This document shows positions 11,906-23,700 of a stretch of DNA of 64,000 bases, piece by piece. Both the position numbers and the translations under genes were made by a program. The stretch is from Rattus norvegicus (taxonomy: Eukaryota; Chordata; Mammalia; Rodentia; Muridae). The stretch is taken from assembly GCF_036323735.1 (NCBI RefSeq), contig NC_086036.1:21029564-21093563 (forward strand). Direction: 5' to 3'. Below the pieces are notes generated by a model, which saw only the letters and a program-made list of their open reading frames with translations, made no database searches and had not been told where the DNA came from. Position 1 is the stretch's first letter; each line of letters opens with the position of its first letter.

Positions 11906-11906
<1 letters not shown>
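10726..11906. other. Repeat-free DNA, possible conserved block
   Basis: From about 11,040 to 11,640 the composition is more balanced and no repeat is recognised. A perfect hairpin AGGCCC-TGT-GGGCCT lies at 11185-11199, which also fits an AP-2-like GCCNNNGGC site. Short open frames at 11,111-11,883 show no known motif. Confidence 0.35.

Positions 11907-11963
<57 letters not shown>
11907..11963. repeat. (CA)28 microsatellite
   Basis: An uninterrupted CA run of about 57 bp; likely length-polymorphic. Confidence 0.98.
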
Positions 11964-11966
<3 letters not shown>

Positions 11967-12545
11967 TCTGGGCAGTATTTCCAGATTTAATACACCTGCT
12001 TTCTTGAATTATTTTCTAACCATAATGGTCCACAATTTGGCTGTGTTGAAAGTCTCTGTAAAACCTATTATCTGAAACACAGTTTGATAATTAGTCAAAT
12101 TTGACTACTGCACTATATATTTGTTTCTGTTTATTTTAAACTTTTGGCTGTGATTTATAGTGACAATTATACTTTAATGCTTTTGGAAAAAAGAATTCAA
12201 TAGTGTGTAATAAATAGCTTAATTTTGTTTTTTGATCGTTGACTAATGACAGCTTTTAAACCTCAGCCTCTTTCTTCTTTCTTCGATCCTACATCTGGGT
12301 AAACTGATAAGCATGACTTGGTGTTCTCTCTGTTGACACAGGAGAGATTTAAGCCGTCCAAACTGCTACCTCTATGTGGGGGTCTTCCCAGCTACTTGAT
12401 TGCTAAAATTCACCCTTTTTTCTGTTGTTCACCCAGTCAGCTTTCCCACTAGCTTGGAACATCTACTTTTTCACAGAAACCTTCCCATATAAAATAAACC
12501 TCCGCCTGACAGCCCAAAGACCTCAGTATTAACACTGAAAACTCA
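11964..12545. other. No feature seen
   Basis: A/T-rich, without a recognised repeat or gene. Confidence 0.4.
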
Positions 12546-13060
12546 TCAGGTTGAGAGTAGGTCATCTAACCAGTTGTCTACTGTGCCATACCGAAAGACC
12601 CCAGGAGTGGGGAGAGCCTTACTCAAGGCTCGGGATGACGCAACGCCCCCCAAGAACTCACGTAAGACCATCCTTGCTGTAAAAACATGAGATTTTTTGA
12701 TAGGAACCAGTGCACTGGGGTCGAGACTCATATCCCACACAGAGGCAGAGGAGTTCGATCCTGAGTGGCTGAGAGAAGAGGTATTTAAAGAAAAAAAACA
12801 ACAGCCCAAGGGGGTAGGGAGGGTGTCATTGGAAAATGTCGATAATACCAGTGAAAAAAATCACAAGGAGAAGATTCCTGTTTCTCAAGATTGTTTAACT
12901 TTATGGCCAGCCAGTTCCTGGGAGTAGCTTCCTGTTTCTCAAGATTGTTTTTTAAGATTTTAATCTAACTTTATGGTCAGTTAGTTCCTGGGAGAGAGTT
13001 GCCGAACCAGCTGGTATAATTGCAGTTCCAGGGCCCGACCAGTTTCTTTTTTCTGCTCTA
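12546..13060. other. Unclassified block with internal duplication
   Basis: Higher-GC sequence containing two diverged copies of a TTCCTGTTTCTCAAGATTGT unit. Copy one is about 12,878-12,930 and copy two about 12,930-12,995. Each continues into AACTTTATGG(C/T)CAG and AGTTCCTGGGAG. The second has a small extra AAGATTTTAATCT insert. The context could be an old LTR, but I see no TG...CA ends or TSD. An 87-codon minus-strand open frame (12,546-12,809) has no motif I recognise. Confidence 0.4.
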
Positions 13061-13314
13061 AACTTTTGTCTAGGGGGGCAACCTTAAAACTTCTTTCAAT
13101 ACAAAGAGACTCTCACCTTCTCTCCACAATGAAGAAGTTCTTATTTTCAATTTTCTCTAACAAAATGAAATGCCAACCTGAGTTCGGGATGGATCAACTA
13201 CAGTCTTACCAAGTCATAAACTTCCCTATTGCTAAATTGGGAACATAGTAGGCCTTGGTTTTATGTTTGAAAAGTCTACTTGGATTGATTGGACAATCTA
13301 AGTCTGCAGAGAAA
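13061..13314. other. No feature seen
   Basis: Ordinary-looking sequence leading into a purine tract. Confidence 0.35.
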
Positions 13315-13480
13315 ATGGACATGGCAGGAGAGGGGAAGGAGGGAAAGAAAAGAGAACTGGGAGAAAAAGGGAGAAGGTGGAGAAGACAAAAGTGGAAAGT
13401 AGAGAGAAATGGAACAGAGTGAAGAAAAGAGTCGGGAAAGAGGAAGAAAATAGAAGGGACAAGAGGAGAGATCCTGTTTC
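13315..13480. repeat. Purine-rich (GA) low-complexity tract
   Basis: Mostly G/A on the + strand (GGAGAAAAAGGGAGAAGG and similar). Two overlapping minus-strand frames here encode only Ser/Phe/Leu-rich low-complexity peptides and are not genes. Confidence 0.8.
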
Positions 13481-13744
13481 AAAACCAAATGCCACTGACT
13501 GAGTAAGAACGATGCAGATGGAAATAGAGAGAGAAGAATAAAGATGGGCATCTTTATTTCCCATCAGATTTTACCAAACTATTTCCTCTTTAGTTATGTC
13601 TATGAATGATTTTCTTCAAGAACTAGTACCCTCTAAGCCAAAGCTTAAACAACAAACAAACCACTATTGCAAAGCACACAGGCATTTGTGATCCTGGACA
13701 TTGCAGATATCTTTATGAATACAATTTAAACTGAGCAATGGATA

Positions 13745-14725
13745 CTTAATTCATATTATAAAGCCACAGTTACCTTAATACCTAAATCACATAAAGATTC
13801 CACAAAGAAAGAGCATCACAGAGCAATTTCCCTTGTGAACATAGATGCCAAAATTGTCAATAAAGTACTTGAAAACAAAGTTTAAAAATATATCAAAAAG
13901 ATTATTTACCATGACCAAGTTTGCATCATCCCAGGAATGCAGAGATGATTCATTATACATAAATTAATAAATGTAATTTATCCTAAAAGCAAACTGAAAG
14001 ACCAAAACCGCATGATTATCTCAGTGTTAAACATATTTAGTTATCAGTGAAATGCAAATAAAAACTACTTTGGGTTTTTATCTTACAGCCATGAAAATGT
14101 CTACATACAATAAAATAAGTAGCAGTTCTTGTGGGGTAGGGAAACATTTGTTCATTGATGATGGGGCTGCAAACTCATGCGGCCACTAAGAAAACCGTAG
14201 AAAGATGGGAATCAATCTACCTGAAGGTCCAGCCAACCTTCTCTTAGGCATATCCTCAAAATATGCATCCCACAAGGAGATGACCAACAGAAAATGGAAT
14301 CAAGGGCATCTTTGGAAATTTACAATGCCATGTCAGGGATTTTCCTTTAAAAAATCTCACTTCAATTTAAATTTAATTTTATTTATATATGTCTTCTTCT
14401 CTCCTTTGACCTTACAGGACCTTTTTCTACATATTATGACTTCCAGTTTAGTAGTTTTAGGGATTTCTTGGGTATACAATTGAGTGAGTTCTCAGTGTAT
14501 ATCTGGATCTTGTATCTCTTCATAGGTTTTTTTTCTTTTGTTTGTTTTGTCTTATTTTTACTTTTATCTTTGTCTTTGTTATCATCACTTAAGAGGCTGT
14601 TTCCTAGTGATGAGTCCAAATGAGAGGGGAGTTGAGCAGATACTGGAAGAAGAGGGAGTGGATATAATTAGGATATATTATGTAATTTTAAAACTATTTT
14701 CAATAAAGGAGGAACAAAAAATACA
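13745..14725 (+). mobile_element. Old L1 with internal deletion
   Basis: The left part (13,760-14,030) is ORF2 reverse-transcriptase sequence, recognisable from the TTTACCATGACCAAGTTTGC block (13,904-13,923, the Tyr-His-Asp-Gln-Val-Gly region of RT) and the following CCAGGAATGCAGAG. At about 14,035 it jumps to the ORF2 C-terminal region (GAAATGCAAATAAAAACTAC at 14,050-14,069). A 3' UTR-like section then ends with GAAGAGGGAGTGGATATAAT and CAATAAAGGAGGAAC near 14,700-14,720. Hundreds of ORF2 codons are missing between the parts. Divergence is high, so it is old. Confidence 0.75.
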
Positions 14726-15489
14726 TTGAGCAATGAAGAGGTGTACCTTCTTTATTTAAGAAGTAAGAACTCATTTGATTGGTGTATTTCTTGGCATACT
14801 ACAACTATCCTAGGACAGATAAATCAACCTCAAATGATTGATATTTTCTCACAATTAACTAACACAAAGTTTGGGTAGATAATATTCTTAAATCTGTGTC
14901 AAGTCCTTAGGAGTACAAACTAAAGACACAGATGCCTCCCCGTCTTGGCTCACAGCTGTCTTGCCCTTCTTTTTGTGGAGCTCATCTGGCTACTGGCCAC
15001 CACCCATGACTGGCAGCTATTCACGGTTCATTGTCTGCACTGGACTAGTTCAGACTTTGAGCAGTTGGTTAATGATGATGATTATGGTTTAGATTCTAGT
15101 GGGTAGTAAATATAAAATATTAGATCATTATGTGGCTTCATGAATGTAAGTGATTGTTTACAGACCCTGTAGGGAGGATCAAGTGATTGAAGCATGCTAA
15201 AAAGTACAAGCAAGAACACAATGATGTAAAATAAAGATAAGGCAAGGAGTACTTCGATTTATGGTGTGATAAAAGTGAACCAATAGATAAAAATATTCAA
15301 AAACTATTTAAAGGAAATCTTCATTAAACAAGGGTAAGTTACATGTGCACATAAATACGAGAAAACTGACATGCTTTCAATATGCTCTGAAACTCAAACA
15401 ACTAATGCTTTTTTTGGATACTCTTTTCCACAGTAATATTAAGGCATCAAGTTAGCTGAGTAGATTAGCCACACATTATGTTTTATTTT
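14726..15489. other. No feature seen
   Basis: A/T-rich DNA without recognised elements. Confidence 0.4.
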
Positions 15490-15705
15490 TATAAAGAAAA
15501 ATATACAGCTTTAAATGTTACTACAATATCTTTCTTTACTGTGTGATGGGGAGATGAAGAGATGTGTGTGTGCCCCAGTGTGAGGATTGAGGTCAAAGGA
15601 CCACTTACTGGAATCTCTTGTCTCCTTCCATCGTGTGGATTCAGGGATACAAACTCAGATAATCAGACTTGGCAGCAGGTGTCTTTATCGTCTGAGCAAT
15701 CTCAC
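15490..15705 (-). mobile_element. B3-like SINE, antisense, diverged
   Basis: GAGGTCAAAGGACCACTTAC, TCTCTTGTCTCCTTCCATCG-TGTGG and GTCTGAGCAATCTCAC occur in the order of an antisense B2/B3-family element. The last block stands where the family has CTGAGCCATCTC, the SINE 5' end. Divergence is substantial and ends are approximate. Confidence 0.55.
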
Positions 15706-15830
15706 AGAGACCAGGAGAAAGGTCAGTGTGTCACCGCAGTTATATGAGTTCCATAGGTGAGAGGATGTTTAACCAAGTGAGAGGTCAAGTATGGTTCATG
15801 CAAAATGAATATAATAGTGGGATGAGCAAG

Positions 15831-15967
15831 TTTCTTTTCTTTTCTTTTCTTTTCTTTTCTTTTCTTTTCTTTTCTTTTCTTTTCTTTTCTTTTTTCGGAG
15901 CTGGGGACCGAACCCAGGGCCTTGCGCTTGCTAGGCAAGTGCTCTACCACTGAGCTAAATCCCCAAC
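15831..15967 (-). mobile_element. ID SINE with (AAAAG)n tail
   Basis: An antisense ID body (about 15,896-15,967) contains CTCTACCACTGAGCTAAATC, the complement of the A-box region, and GGGACCGAACCCAG, the complement of the B-box region. Its tail has become about 13 TTTTC units on the + strand. TSD copies at 15,821-15,836 (GATGAGCAAGTTTCTT) and 15,968-15,983 (GATAAGCAAGTTTCTT) differ at one base. Confidence 0.93.
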
Positions 15968-16221
15968 GATAAGCAAGTTTCTTAACATTCGTTTCTATAT
16001 CTGAAATGGGAAAACAGAAAGATAGAAATGTTATATTTTCATATTTACTGATTAGGGCTTTATTTTTCAGTATGACTAATATATTTTAGGACACCATTGT
16101 GTTTCATACACATGGTATGTGCTAGTCATTCTCCAAGAGCTACATCTAGGCTCTACAAAACACACATTTGTAAGTTACAGTGGAGCAGACACAGCTCTAA
16201 GCTTGGAGACACAGGTACTAT

Positions 16222-16833
16222 TGAAAGACCCCCTTCCAGAAAGAGAATTATACAAGCCCTAGGCCCGCAAACATAGAAATGAAAAATAAGTTTTAAATAC
16301 ACAGGCTTGGAACTAAAATAAGCCTTATGAGAAAGTTCAGGAAGTTCAAATGTGTCACAAGACTTGTGGGACAAGCTGACCCAACATTTAGACAAAATAG
16401 CCCAGAAAAGAAAACAAAATGCAGAAACAAGACTCAATTATGGGCATTGCTCCGTGGGCCACCTGGCAGGGAAAAAGAAAAAGTCCCTGACCCCCCGGGA
16501 GACCTGATCACCATGTACTTTTTGCTGAACTCACTGTTATGATTATAGCCAAAATAGGTAATGTACACGTATGCCTCATTTACTCCACCAATCATATCCC
16601 TGTAACCATGCATCTGCTTCTGTAAGTCTGCTTCTGCTCTCCAATACACTATAAAAACCCATCCCTGGTTCTGCTAGGCACGCCAGTCTTCCGAATTGAC
16701 TGGGACGCCCACAGATACCTGTGCTTCCTGATCAATAAAAATCCTCTTGCAGATTGCAGCCTGTGGACTCGGACTGGTCATTGGGGCTTGAGGATCTCCC
16801 TCCTGAGGGAAGATTCTCTCTGAGAGTCTTACA
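16222..16833 (+). mobile_element. Solo LTR of an ERV1 (gammaretrovirus-like) element
   Basis: The 612-bp unit begins TGAAAGACCCCC and ends GTCTTACA, giving the short inverted ends of gammaretroviral LTRs. A perfect 4-bp TSD, CTAT, flanks it (16,218-16,221 and 16,834-16,837). Inside are CCAAT boxes (16,588 and 16,641), a TATA box (16,650-16,657), a polyadenylation signal AATAAA (16,734-16,739) and a U5-like end. No internal viral sequence is attached, so the provirus was lost by LTR-LTR recombination. No viral gene is present. Confidence 0.92.
16588..16657 (+). promoter_or_regulatory. LTR promoter (CCAAT, TATA)
   Basis: CCAAT at 16,588-16,592 and 16,641-16,645 precede TATAAAAA at 16,650-16,657, so transcription would start around 16,680. 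The LTR's own AATAAA lies about 55 bases past that, in the usual R-region position. Current activity is unknown. Confidence 0.65.
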
Positions 16834-16994
16834 CTATGTGTCTGACAGAGAATTTATTCATTATGTATTAAAGATACTGCAGCATTAGGAAAAATTTTTT
16901 GTAACTAAGGAAATCAGACTTTGCTAAGGACATGACCTCCATACCTAGTGTTACCATCACAGGTTTACAGAGTACAGCTTTATGATAACATGTT

Positions 16995-17170
16995 TATTTT
17001 TCACATTTTTTGGTTACTTTTGAAATAGACTGGTCTCAAACTGAAGATCCTCCTGTGAGGATCTTGTGATCCTCCTGCCTTTATTTCCACACACAACAAG
17101 TGTAGCTTATACAGTACTGGGGATTAAATCTAGTGTGCTGTGCACTCTAGGCTAGCACTCTATCAAATAA
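16995..17170 (-). mobile_element. B4 SINE (ID-B1 composite), antisense
   Basis: The + strand first shows antisense B1-like sequence (GAAATAGACTGGTCTCAAAC, GATCCTCCTGCC). It then shows antisense ID-like sequence (GTACTGGGGATTAAATCTAG ... GCTAGCACTCTATCAAA). On the minus strand this is ID followed by B1, the defining layout of B4. Confidence 0.65.
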
Positions 17171-18413
17171 GTAATTTGGAAAGCATGTTATTTTGTGGAT
17201 AAATACCTTAAAATCCCTTACCTGACTGAGTACCACCTATGAAATTCATGTCCACCTTCAGTAGTTTTCAGAACAGAGTACTTTTCAGAAATATAGATTT
17301 CTGTGCTCTCCTCGGATCCTGAGTAATAGCCTTCCTGACCAATTTCAGTGTAAGAAGGATGAGAAAAGTTCCTGGTAGAGAATATGAACCTAGATTCTTT
17401 GTGTACACTTTGAATCACCAGCATAATTAAAAAAAATAGTATGATGTCATCTCAAGTCCAAGGTTTAGGAAACCATGGTTTAGGAAAGATTAATCAGGCT
17501 TTGCTCTAAATCTCTGAAGAAATATGGAGGTGTAGTTAGGGGGGAGAATAAATTTGATTCCCCAGAATCCTCAGTACTGTGGCACTAAAATCTGTCTCTA
17601 GGAAAGATTTTTACTAGCTTTTGTTTCCCATATCTATTTCTGTGGACTCAACATCTTCAATTAAATCTGTGCTTAACTAATGGCCAACAATGTCACAAAG
17701 AGGGGTGGGAAAGCTGAATTTAGAAGCTAGTTTCTACTGACACAAATTAAGACTGGACATGTATGTGATAGTTATATCTAACTATGTCCTAACCCCCTTT
17801 CTGATATCACTGAATTTTTCTGGCCTTGGCACTTCACCTAGGATTTTGTATTTCCTGTTCTTGGAAGCATGGCATATAGCTCAGAGATCTTTTTGTCCTT
17901 TAGTTCTGGAGAGTTCTCTTAGTCAATAGACTTTTTCTGACTCTCATTTTCAACCTTAGATATGGAATTCCTTTGATATGGAATCCTGACCTCATAAGCA
18001 GCATTCAGTAAGGCTAATAAGTCTTAGTTCAAGTTCTACTGAGAGAGGCATAGTCTGGATGTGCTCTGCATTCCAGTTATTGGATGATATCTCTAACTAT
18101 ATTCTTTTCCCATCTTTAGACTCTGTGTACTCATAACAAACAACTATCCAAGTGACCAGCAATGTTCGACTTTTAACTCCTTCCTGCCCAAATAATCAAG
18201 CTTACTTGACCACTACCCTTTTAAACTTGTTAATTTTTCTGAAAAATAATGGGGGGCACTATATGTAAAGACACACATTTTGTGTTGTGACTGCCAACAT
18301 TCCTTTCAGGGAGCTTCATTTAACATTTCTATGCAGGACTTCCCTAGTAGAATTGCATAATTCCAAGAGAAACTCATGGTTATCATCACTTAAATTAAGG
18401 TGGTCTTACTTCC
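17171..18413. other. No feature seen
   Basis: About 1.2 kb of single-copy-looking DNA. A minus-strand 68-codon frame (17,218-17,424) has no recognised domain. Just upstream of the L1, 18,287-18,410 is not L1 although it is in frame with it. Confidence 0.4.
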
Positions 18414-19909
18414 TTGTAACCAAGCAAGTAAAAGATCTGTACAATAAGAACTTCAAGCCTCTGAAGAAAGAAATTGAAGAACACCTCAGAACATGGAAAG
18501 ATCTCCCATGCTCATGGATTGGCAGGATAAATATAGTAAAAATGGTCATTTTACCAAAAGTGATCTACAGATTCAATGCAATCCCCATTAAAATACCAAT
18601 CCAGTTCTTCAGACAGTTAGACAGAACAATTTTCAAATTCATCTGGAATAAAAAAAAACCCAGGATAGCTAAAACTATCCTCAACAATAAAAGGACTTCA
18701 GGGGGAATCACTATCCCTGAACTCAAGCAGTATTACAGAGCAATAGTGATAAAAACTGCATGGTATTCGTAGAGAGACAGACAGATAGACCAATGGAATA
18801 GAATTGAAGACCCAGAAATGAACCCACATACCTATGGTCACTTGATTTTTGACAAAGGAACCAAAACCATCCAATGGAAAAAAGATAGCATTTTCAGCAA
18901 ATGGTGTTGGTTCAACTGGAGGTCAATATGTTGAAGAATGCAGATCAATCCATGCTTATCACCCTGTACAAAGCTTAAGTCCAAGTGGATCAAGGACCTC
19001 CACATCAAACCACATACACTCAAACTAATAGAAGAAAAAGTGGGGAAGTGTCTTGAACACATGGACACTGAAGAAAATTTCCTGAACAAAACACCAATGG
19101 CTTATGCTCTAAGATCAAGAATTGACAAATGGGATCTCATAAAACTGCAAAGCTTCTGTAAGGCAAAGGACACTGTTGTTAGGACAAAGTGACAACCAAC
19201 AGATTAGGAAAAGATCTTCACCAATCCTACAACTGATAGAGGGCTTATATCCAAAGTATACAAAGAACTCAAGAAGTGAGACCGCATGGAGACAAATAAC
19301 CCTATTTAAAAATGGGGTTCAGAGCTAAACAAAGAATTTACAGCTGAGGAATGCCAAATGGCTGAGAAACACCTAAAGAAATGTTCAACATCTTTAGTCA
19401 TAAGGGAAATGCAAATCAAAACAACCCTGAGATTTCACCTCACACCAATAAGAGCGGCTAAGATCAAAAACGCAGGTGACAGTAAGTGCTGGCGAGGATG
19501 TGGAGAAAGAGGAACACCCCTCCTTTGTTGGTGGGATTGCAGACTGGTACAACCATTCCAGAAATCAGTCTGGAGGTTCCTCAAAATTGGACATTGAACT
19601 ACCAGAGGACCCAGGTATACCTCTCTTGTGCATATACCCAAATGATGCCCCAACATGTGCTCCACTATGTTCATAGCAGCCTTATTTATAATAGCCAGAA
19701 GCTGGAAAGAACCCAGATGTCCTTCAACAGAGGAATGGATACAGAAAATGTGATTCATCTACACAATGGAATATTACTCAGCTATCAAAAACAACGACTT
19801 TATGAAATTCATAGGCAAATGGATGGAACTGGAAAATATCATCCTGAGTGAGCTAACCCAATCACAGAAAAACACACATGGTATGCAGTCATTGATAAGT
19901 GGCTATTAG
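18414..19909 (+). pseudogene. L1 ORF2 C-terminal half, inactivated
   Basis: The first segment (to a premature TAG at 18,770-18,772) covers the ORF2 region after the RT core, with LYNKNFKPLKKEIEEHL, PCSWIGRINIVKM and TSGGITIPELK blocks. A frame change and a deletion follow the stop. The next segment (18,938-19,192) ends at TGA where the family has an Arg codon, as a CpG-to-TpG change would give. The final segment carries the C-terminal Cys motif region (CWRGCGERGTPLL...CWWDCR) with further frame breaks. No endonuclease or RT catalytic core is present. Confidence 0.88.
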
Positions 19910-20045
19910 CCCAAATGCTTGAATTATCCTAGATGCACAGAACAAATGAAACTCAAGAAGGATGGCCAAAATGCGAATGCTTCACTCCTTCTTTAAAAGG
20001 GGAACAAGAATACCCTTGGGAGAGTATAGGGAGGCAAAGTTTAGA
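18414..20045 (+). mobile_element. L1 fragment truncated at both ends
   Basis: L1 homology starts abruptly inside ORF2, runs to the ORF2 stop (TAG 19,907-19,909), and continues about 135 bases into the 3' UTR. It stops at GGAGGCAAAGTTTAGAG near 20,045. The rest of the 3' UTR, the purine tract and the A-tail, all present at 31,300-31,936, are absent and no TSD is visible. Loss of the 3' end implies a later deletion or rearrangement. Confidence 0.9.
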
Positions 20046-20509
20046 GGCATAGTGATCTCTTTGGTCACTATTATGCTATGACGAATGACCAGACTGTCAC
20101 TCTCTGAAACACAAAATACATGTGATTAGAACTTTCTTGATGCTGTCAGAAGATATGTGGGATTGAACACATCAGTAAAGACATATATTCAGAATGGAAA
20201 AAGTACACGGGAAGAAAATGAGGATGTATCTGTGACATTTTTCCTAAATCGACTTGGACAACCTTTAGATTCTTAAAGTAGTCCTTTCATTAAAAAAAAA
20301 ATCTTTGAGTGTATTTGTATGCATATATGAAGTGCATATGTGTAAGTATTTGATATGAATCAGTGACATATAGGCATGCTTATGACGTACATGTTCATGA
20401 CATGTGTGTTCAATATATTTACGAGAACCATCTTGTGTATGAATATGCAGGCATACTCATGCCAAATACGTGTTTACAGGTCTGAGGCCAACCTGAATAT
20501 CAATCATTA
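20046..20509. other. Spacer, no clear feature
   Basis: A/T-rich; includes ATATG/CATATG-rich alternating purine-pyrimidine sequence at 20,310-20,420. Confidence 0.35.
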
Positions 20510-20710
20510 CCCTCTATCTTCAGGGGAAGCAAGACTTCTTGTTGGTGATCACTGTATACACCAGGCTAGCTAGTCCAAGAGCTCCCAAGGAGCATCCTTC
20601 CCCCACCTCCTGTCTAGGCTTAGCCACACTAGAGTTGCAAATGTATTCACTACCACGTCAGTGTTTCCACGGGGCTTGGGGGTACTGAGTTAACTCCCTA
20701 GCCAAAGATA
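20510..20710. mobile_element. Possible rodent SINE remnant
   Basis: ACTGTATACACCAGGCTAGC and GTGTTTCCACGGGGCTTGGG followed by ACTGAGTTAACTCCCTAGCC resemble a composite antisense rodent SINE ending in a GAGCCATCTCCCCAGCC-type block. Family not assigned. Confidence 0.35.
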
Positions 20711-23700
20711 CTATTTCTGATCTAAAATAAATGCTAAGTGACCCGTTTTTCATAAAAATATAATTAAAAATATTAAGCAGCCAATATGCAATGTAGATTC
20801 TAAATGTGGACTGTAAAAGAGGAGGCTTAAATTTACCTTCAGCAGATATGCAGAATTAAGTCAGCAGATTGGAGTCTTGCACAGGACGTAATCAAGACAC
20901 GCACATGCACAGCATGGCCCTGCATGTGATGGAGTCAACACACATATCAATATAAGCTGAAGCTGCCTGTGCAAACTTTGCATTCCTAATTGTATGGCTT
21001 TGTCTATATAAAGTACCACACTACTGTACAATATTAATAATTTTCTGTTTGTCTCAGAAACATGCTTATTACTGATGAATAGTGCCAGAAACTTCATATT
21101 TGAATTCTTAATGAAAAGCTTTCTACAAACATGAAGCTTAACTCTTGCCAGTATCTCTCTTTGCACATAGGGAACTCACCACGGGAGTCATATTTTCCAC
21201 TCATCTACCTTTTAGATTTTGACTTCCATGCTTCCAATTCCCAGGACCAAGAAGCAAGTGGCAAGGCCCTTTTCCATGTTTCTAAAATAAAGTCATCCAC
21301 AATGAAAATGGCTTACTGGTAACAGATGGACTTCCTGCAGAGATTAACCCAATTATCTTTGTTTTAAGAGCCAGAAAAAGCCATAAGATCATTATCTTAC
21401 AAGACAAGAATTTTATCAGGATGCCAATCTCATTATATGAGTGAATGGAGGTGTTTAGTGATAGCTCTCCTGCATAAATATCTTTAATAGATTTAGTTTT
21501 TCAAACTCTTCACTGCTCATTATTTTCAAATGAAAGAGTTTGACAGATGAACAGTGCTGTGTGGCAGAGGCCACCGGCTCTGCTCCACGCCGTTCCTCAG
21601 CAATGACAGCGGGAAGCTTTTCACGTTTACACACTCCTGGATGAGTGAGCCTGCTGTCGTCCATGTTGAACTCAGAAATGAAACACAAAGAGTTCAGATA
21701 GTTTACAAAAACAAGGTTTATCTAAAGATGCAACATGTTTACAAGTCAAACACAGAATTTTCCCAGCTTCAAATGACTTGTGATATTTTTTTTTCCATTG
21801 ATGAATGTTTCTTAGAATCATGAAGGGTTTTTTTTTCAGAAGTTTTGCTTCCATTTTTTCGTTTGTGTGTGTGTGTGGGGGGGGGGACAGTGATAGAGAA
21901 ATGAAATTTAAATGAGATATTCAGGAAAAAATGGTTAACACTCTTTTAGTTGTGATTGCTTTTCATTTATTCAACATGATACTTGTGTTTATTAAAATGT
22001 CTGCATGTGCAAGAGAAATAGCTCGTTTCTAATCAAAATAATTGATTTTTTTTCTTCATGGTGGTACACTGAGATAGTCAAACATTAAACAGAAACAAGC
22101 CTGAACCTAACACTGATCTAAAAATGGGATAAAACAAGTGGATTTCCAAATAAGAGACTGATTTCTGGTCACATCAAGCCATTCCTGTACAGCTACGTCA
22201 GTACCCCAGGTGGTAGGGTTATAATCTCAGTCTCTAAGCATAGTGTTGTGCATCTCTATTAAGTAAGATTTTAAATAGTACTGAATGGGATAATACCTAA
22301 GTATTTCACAAACTTTATGTTATTAGTACAAATAATAGGTGCTGTTTATGTCTATAAATGGCTCACCGACCTCTCCCCCTAACCTTGCTGACCTGGTAAT
22401 CAAAGTAGTGGGGGGACAGAACACTGACAACATTCTTACCAGGAAAAATATTTTATTGTTTTTATAAAATCACAAGTTTGTAACCATAATACATATATTA
22501 TAAAGTATCCAGACTAGATTACATTACATTGCCTATTGCCGTAGACAGGGAAAGTACAATGCATATGGTAGGCTAGTCATTATTTAATCAGAGAAGAAGC
22601 TGATTCAGAGAAAAAGGTCCTAAGGGACAGAAAAGTCATAGGGATAGTTCTTTGTTGCAAACTGAGGTGAGAAAAATGCATTTACTTAAAGCAATTTCAC
22701 TCTGATATTAACAGATCTGTGGTGTTTGTTTTAGCCAAGTGGAGTGGGGCTCTTCAGAAATGAACAGTCTCATCTCTCTATGAAGAATAATCAAACACAT
22801 GCCTGTCTGCATGAAAGCACAGAGGAGAAGGTTCTGTGCTGGCAGTGATGCTCATCATTACTAAGAGTGGTTCCAAAGAATAGCAGAATAGCATGCTCAG
22901 TGCTTCATGACAGTTTTAACTCAATGACCTTTTTAGACAAAGGTTATCTATTTACTATTTGTCTGTTTGAAGTTTAAGATGAGAACTGCACATCTGAAAG
23001 AGACTTCTTGGATTAATTGATTTCTTCTCCCATGCTGGCTCAACTGCAGCTTTAAAAATGAATCTGGGGATCACAGTTTGCTGATATGGTTTCTTCACTC
23101 ATAGTTGGGATACAGTGTATATTTTTCTAATTGCTTAATGTGCGGTATTGGGTAGGAAATATACTATGAAGTATTGTGCAATATTTTATGCAACTAAAAA
23201 TAAATCTCATATATCTACAGATAACATTTTATAATTTAGCAGATGCATACATTTTACGTCTATAGGGCCATGCAGAGCATAACATTGGGTAATTATGGGG
23301 AAGATGAAAGAGAAAAGAGAAATGGAAATAAAAACAAGTAAAATATAACAAGGTCAGGTCTGCATCTTGAGCTATAAATAAGTCAACCTGGCATAATAAG
23401 TTTCAGCGTCTACATGAGGTATTGAGAATAATAGACAGCAGTTCAAAGGGAGGCAAAGCCTGAGCCAGGCTGGGTGAGGCTTCCTTCAGAGAGAATGGGC
23501 AATTTGAAGTATGTCTGAAGAACTAAAATATGTGAAGATGAAAGGAGGGACCAAGTCTTATTTATGAAAGGGAAACCTGGAGGAGATCTTGGGGGTGGAA
23601 CAGTACAAGGAGATCCAAGTCCCATAAGTATGTGTTACCCTTCCATAGATGAACCCAGCACCTGTGTACACGGCAGATAGGAAGCGTAATACTGATCTGG

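Noticed and set aside
13276..13564. 91- and 88-codon minus-strand frames
   Set aside because: Both translate the purine tract complement into Ser/Phe/Leu-rich low complexity.
18287..18413. N-terminal extension of the L1 ORF2 frame
   Set aside because: In frame by chance; the sequence before about 18,414 is not L1.
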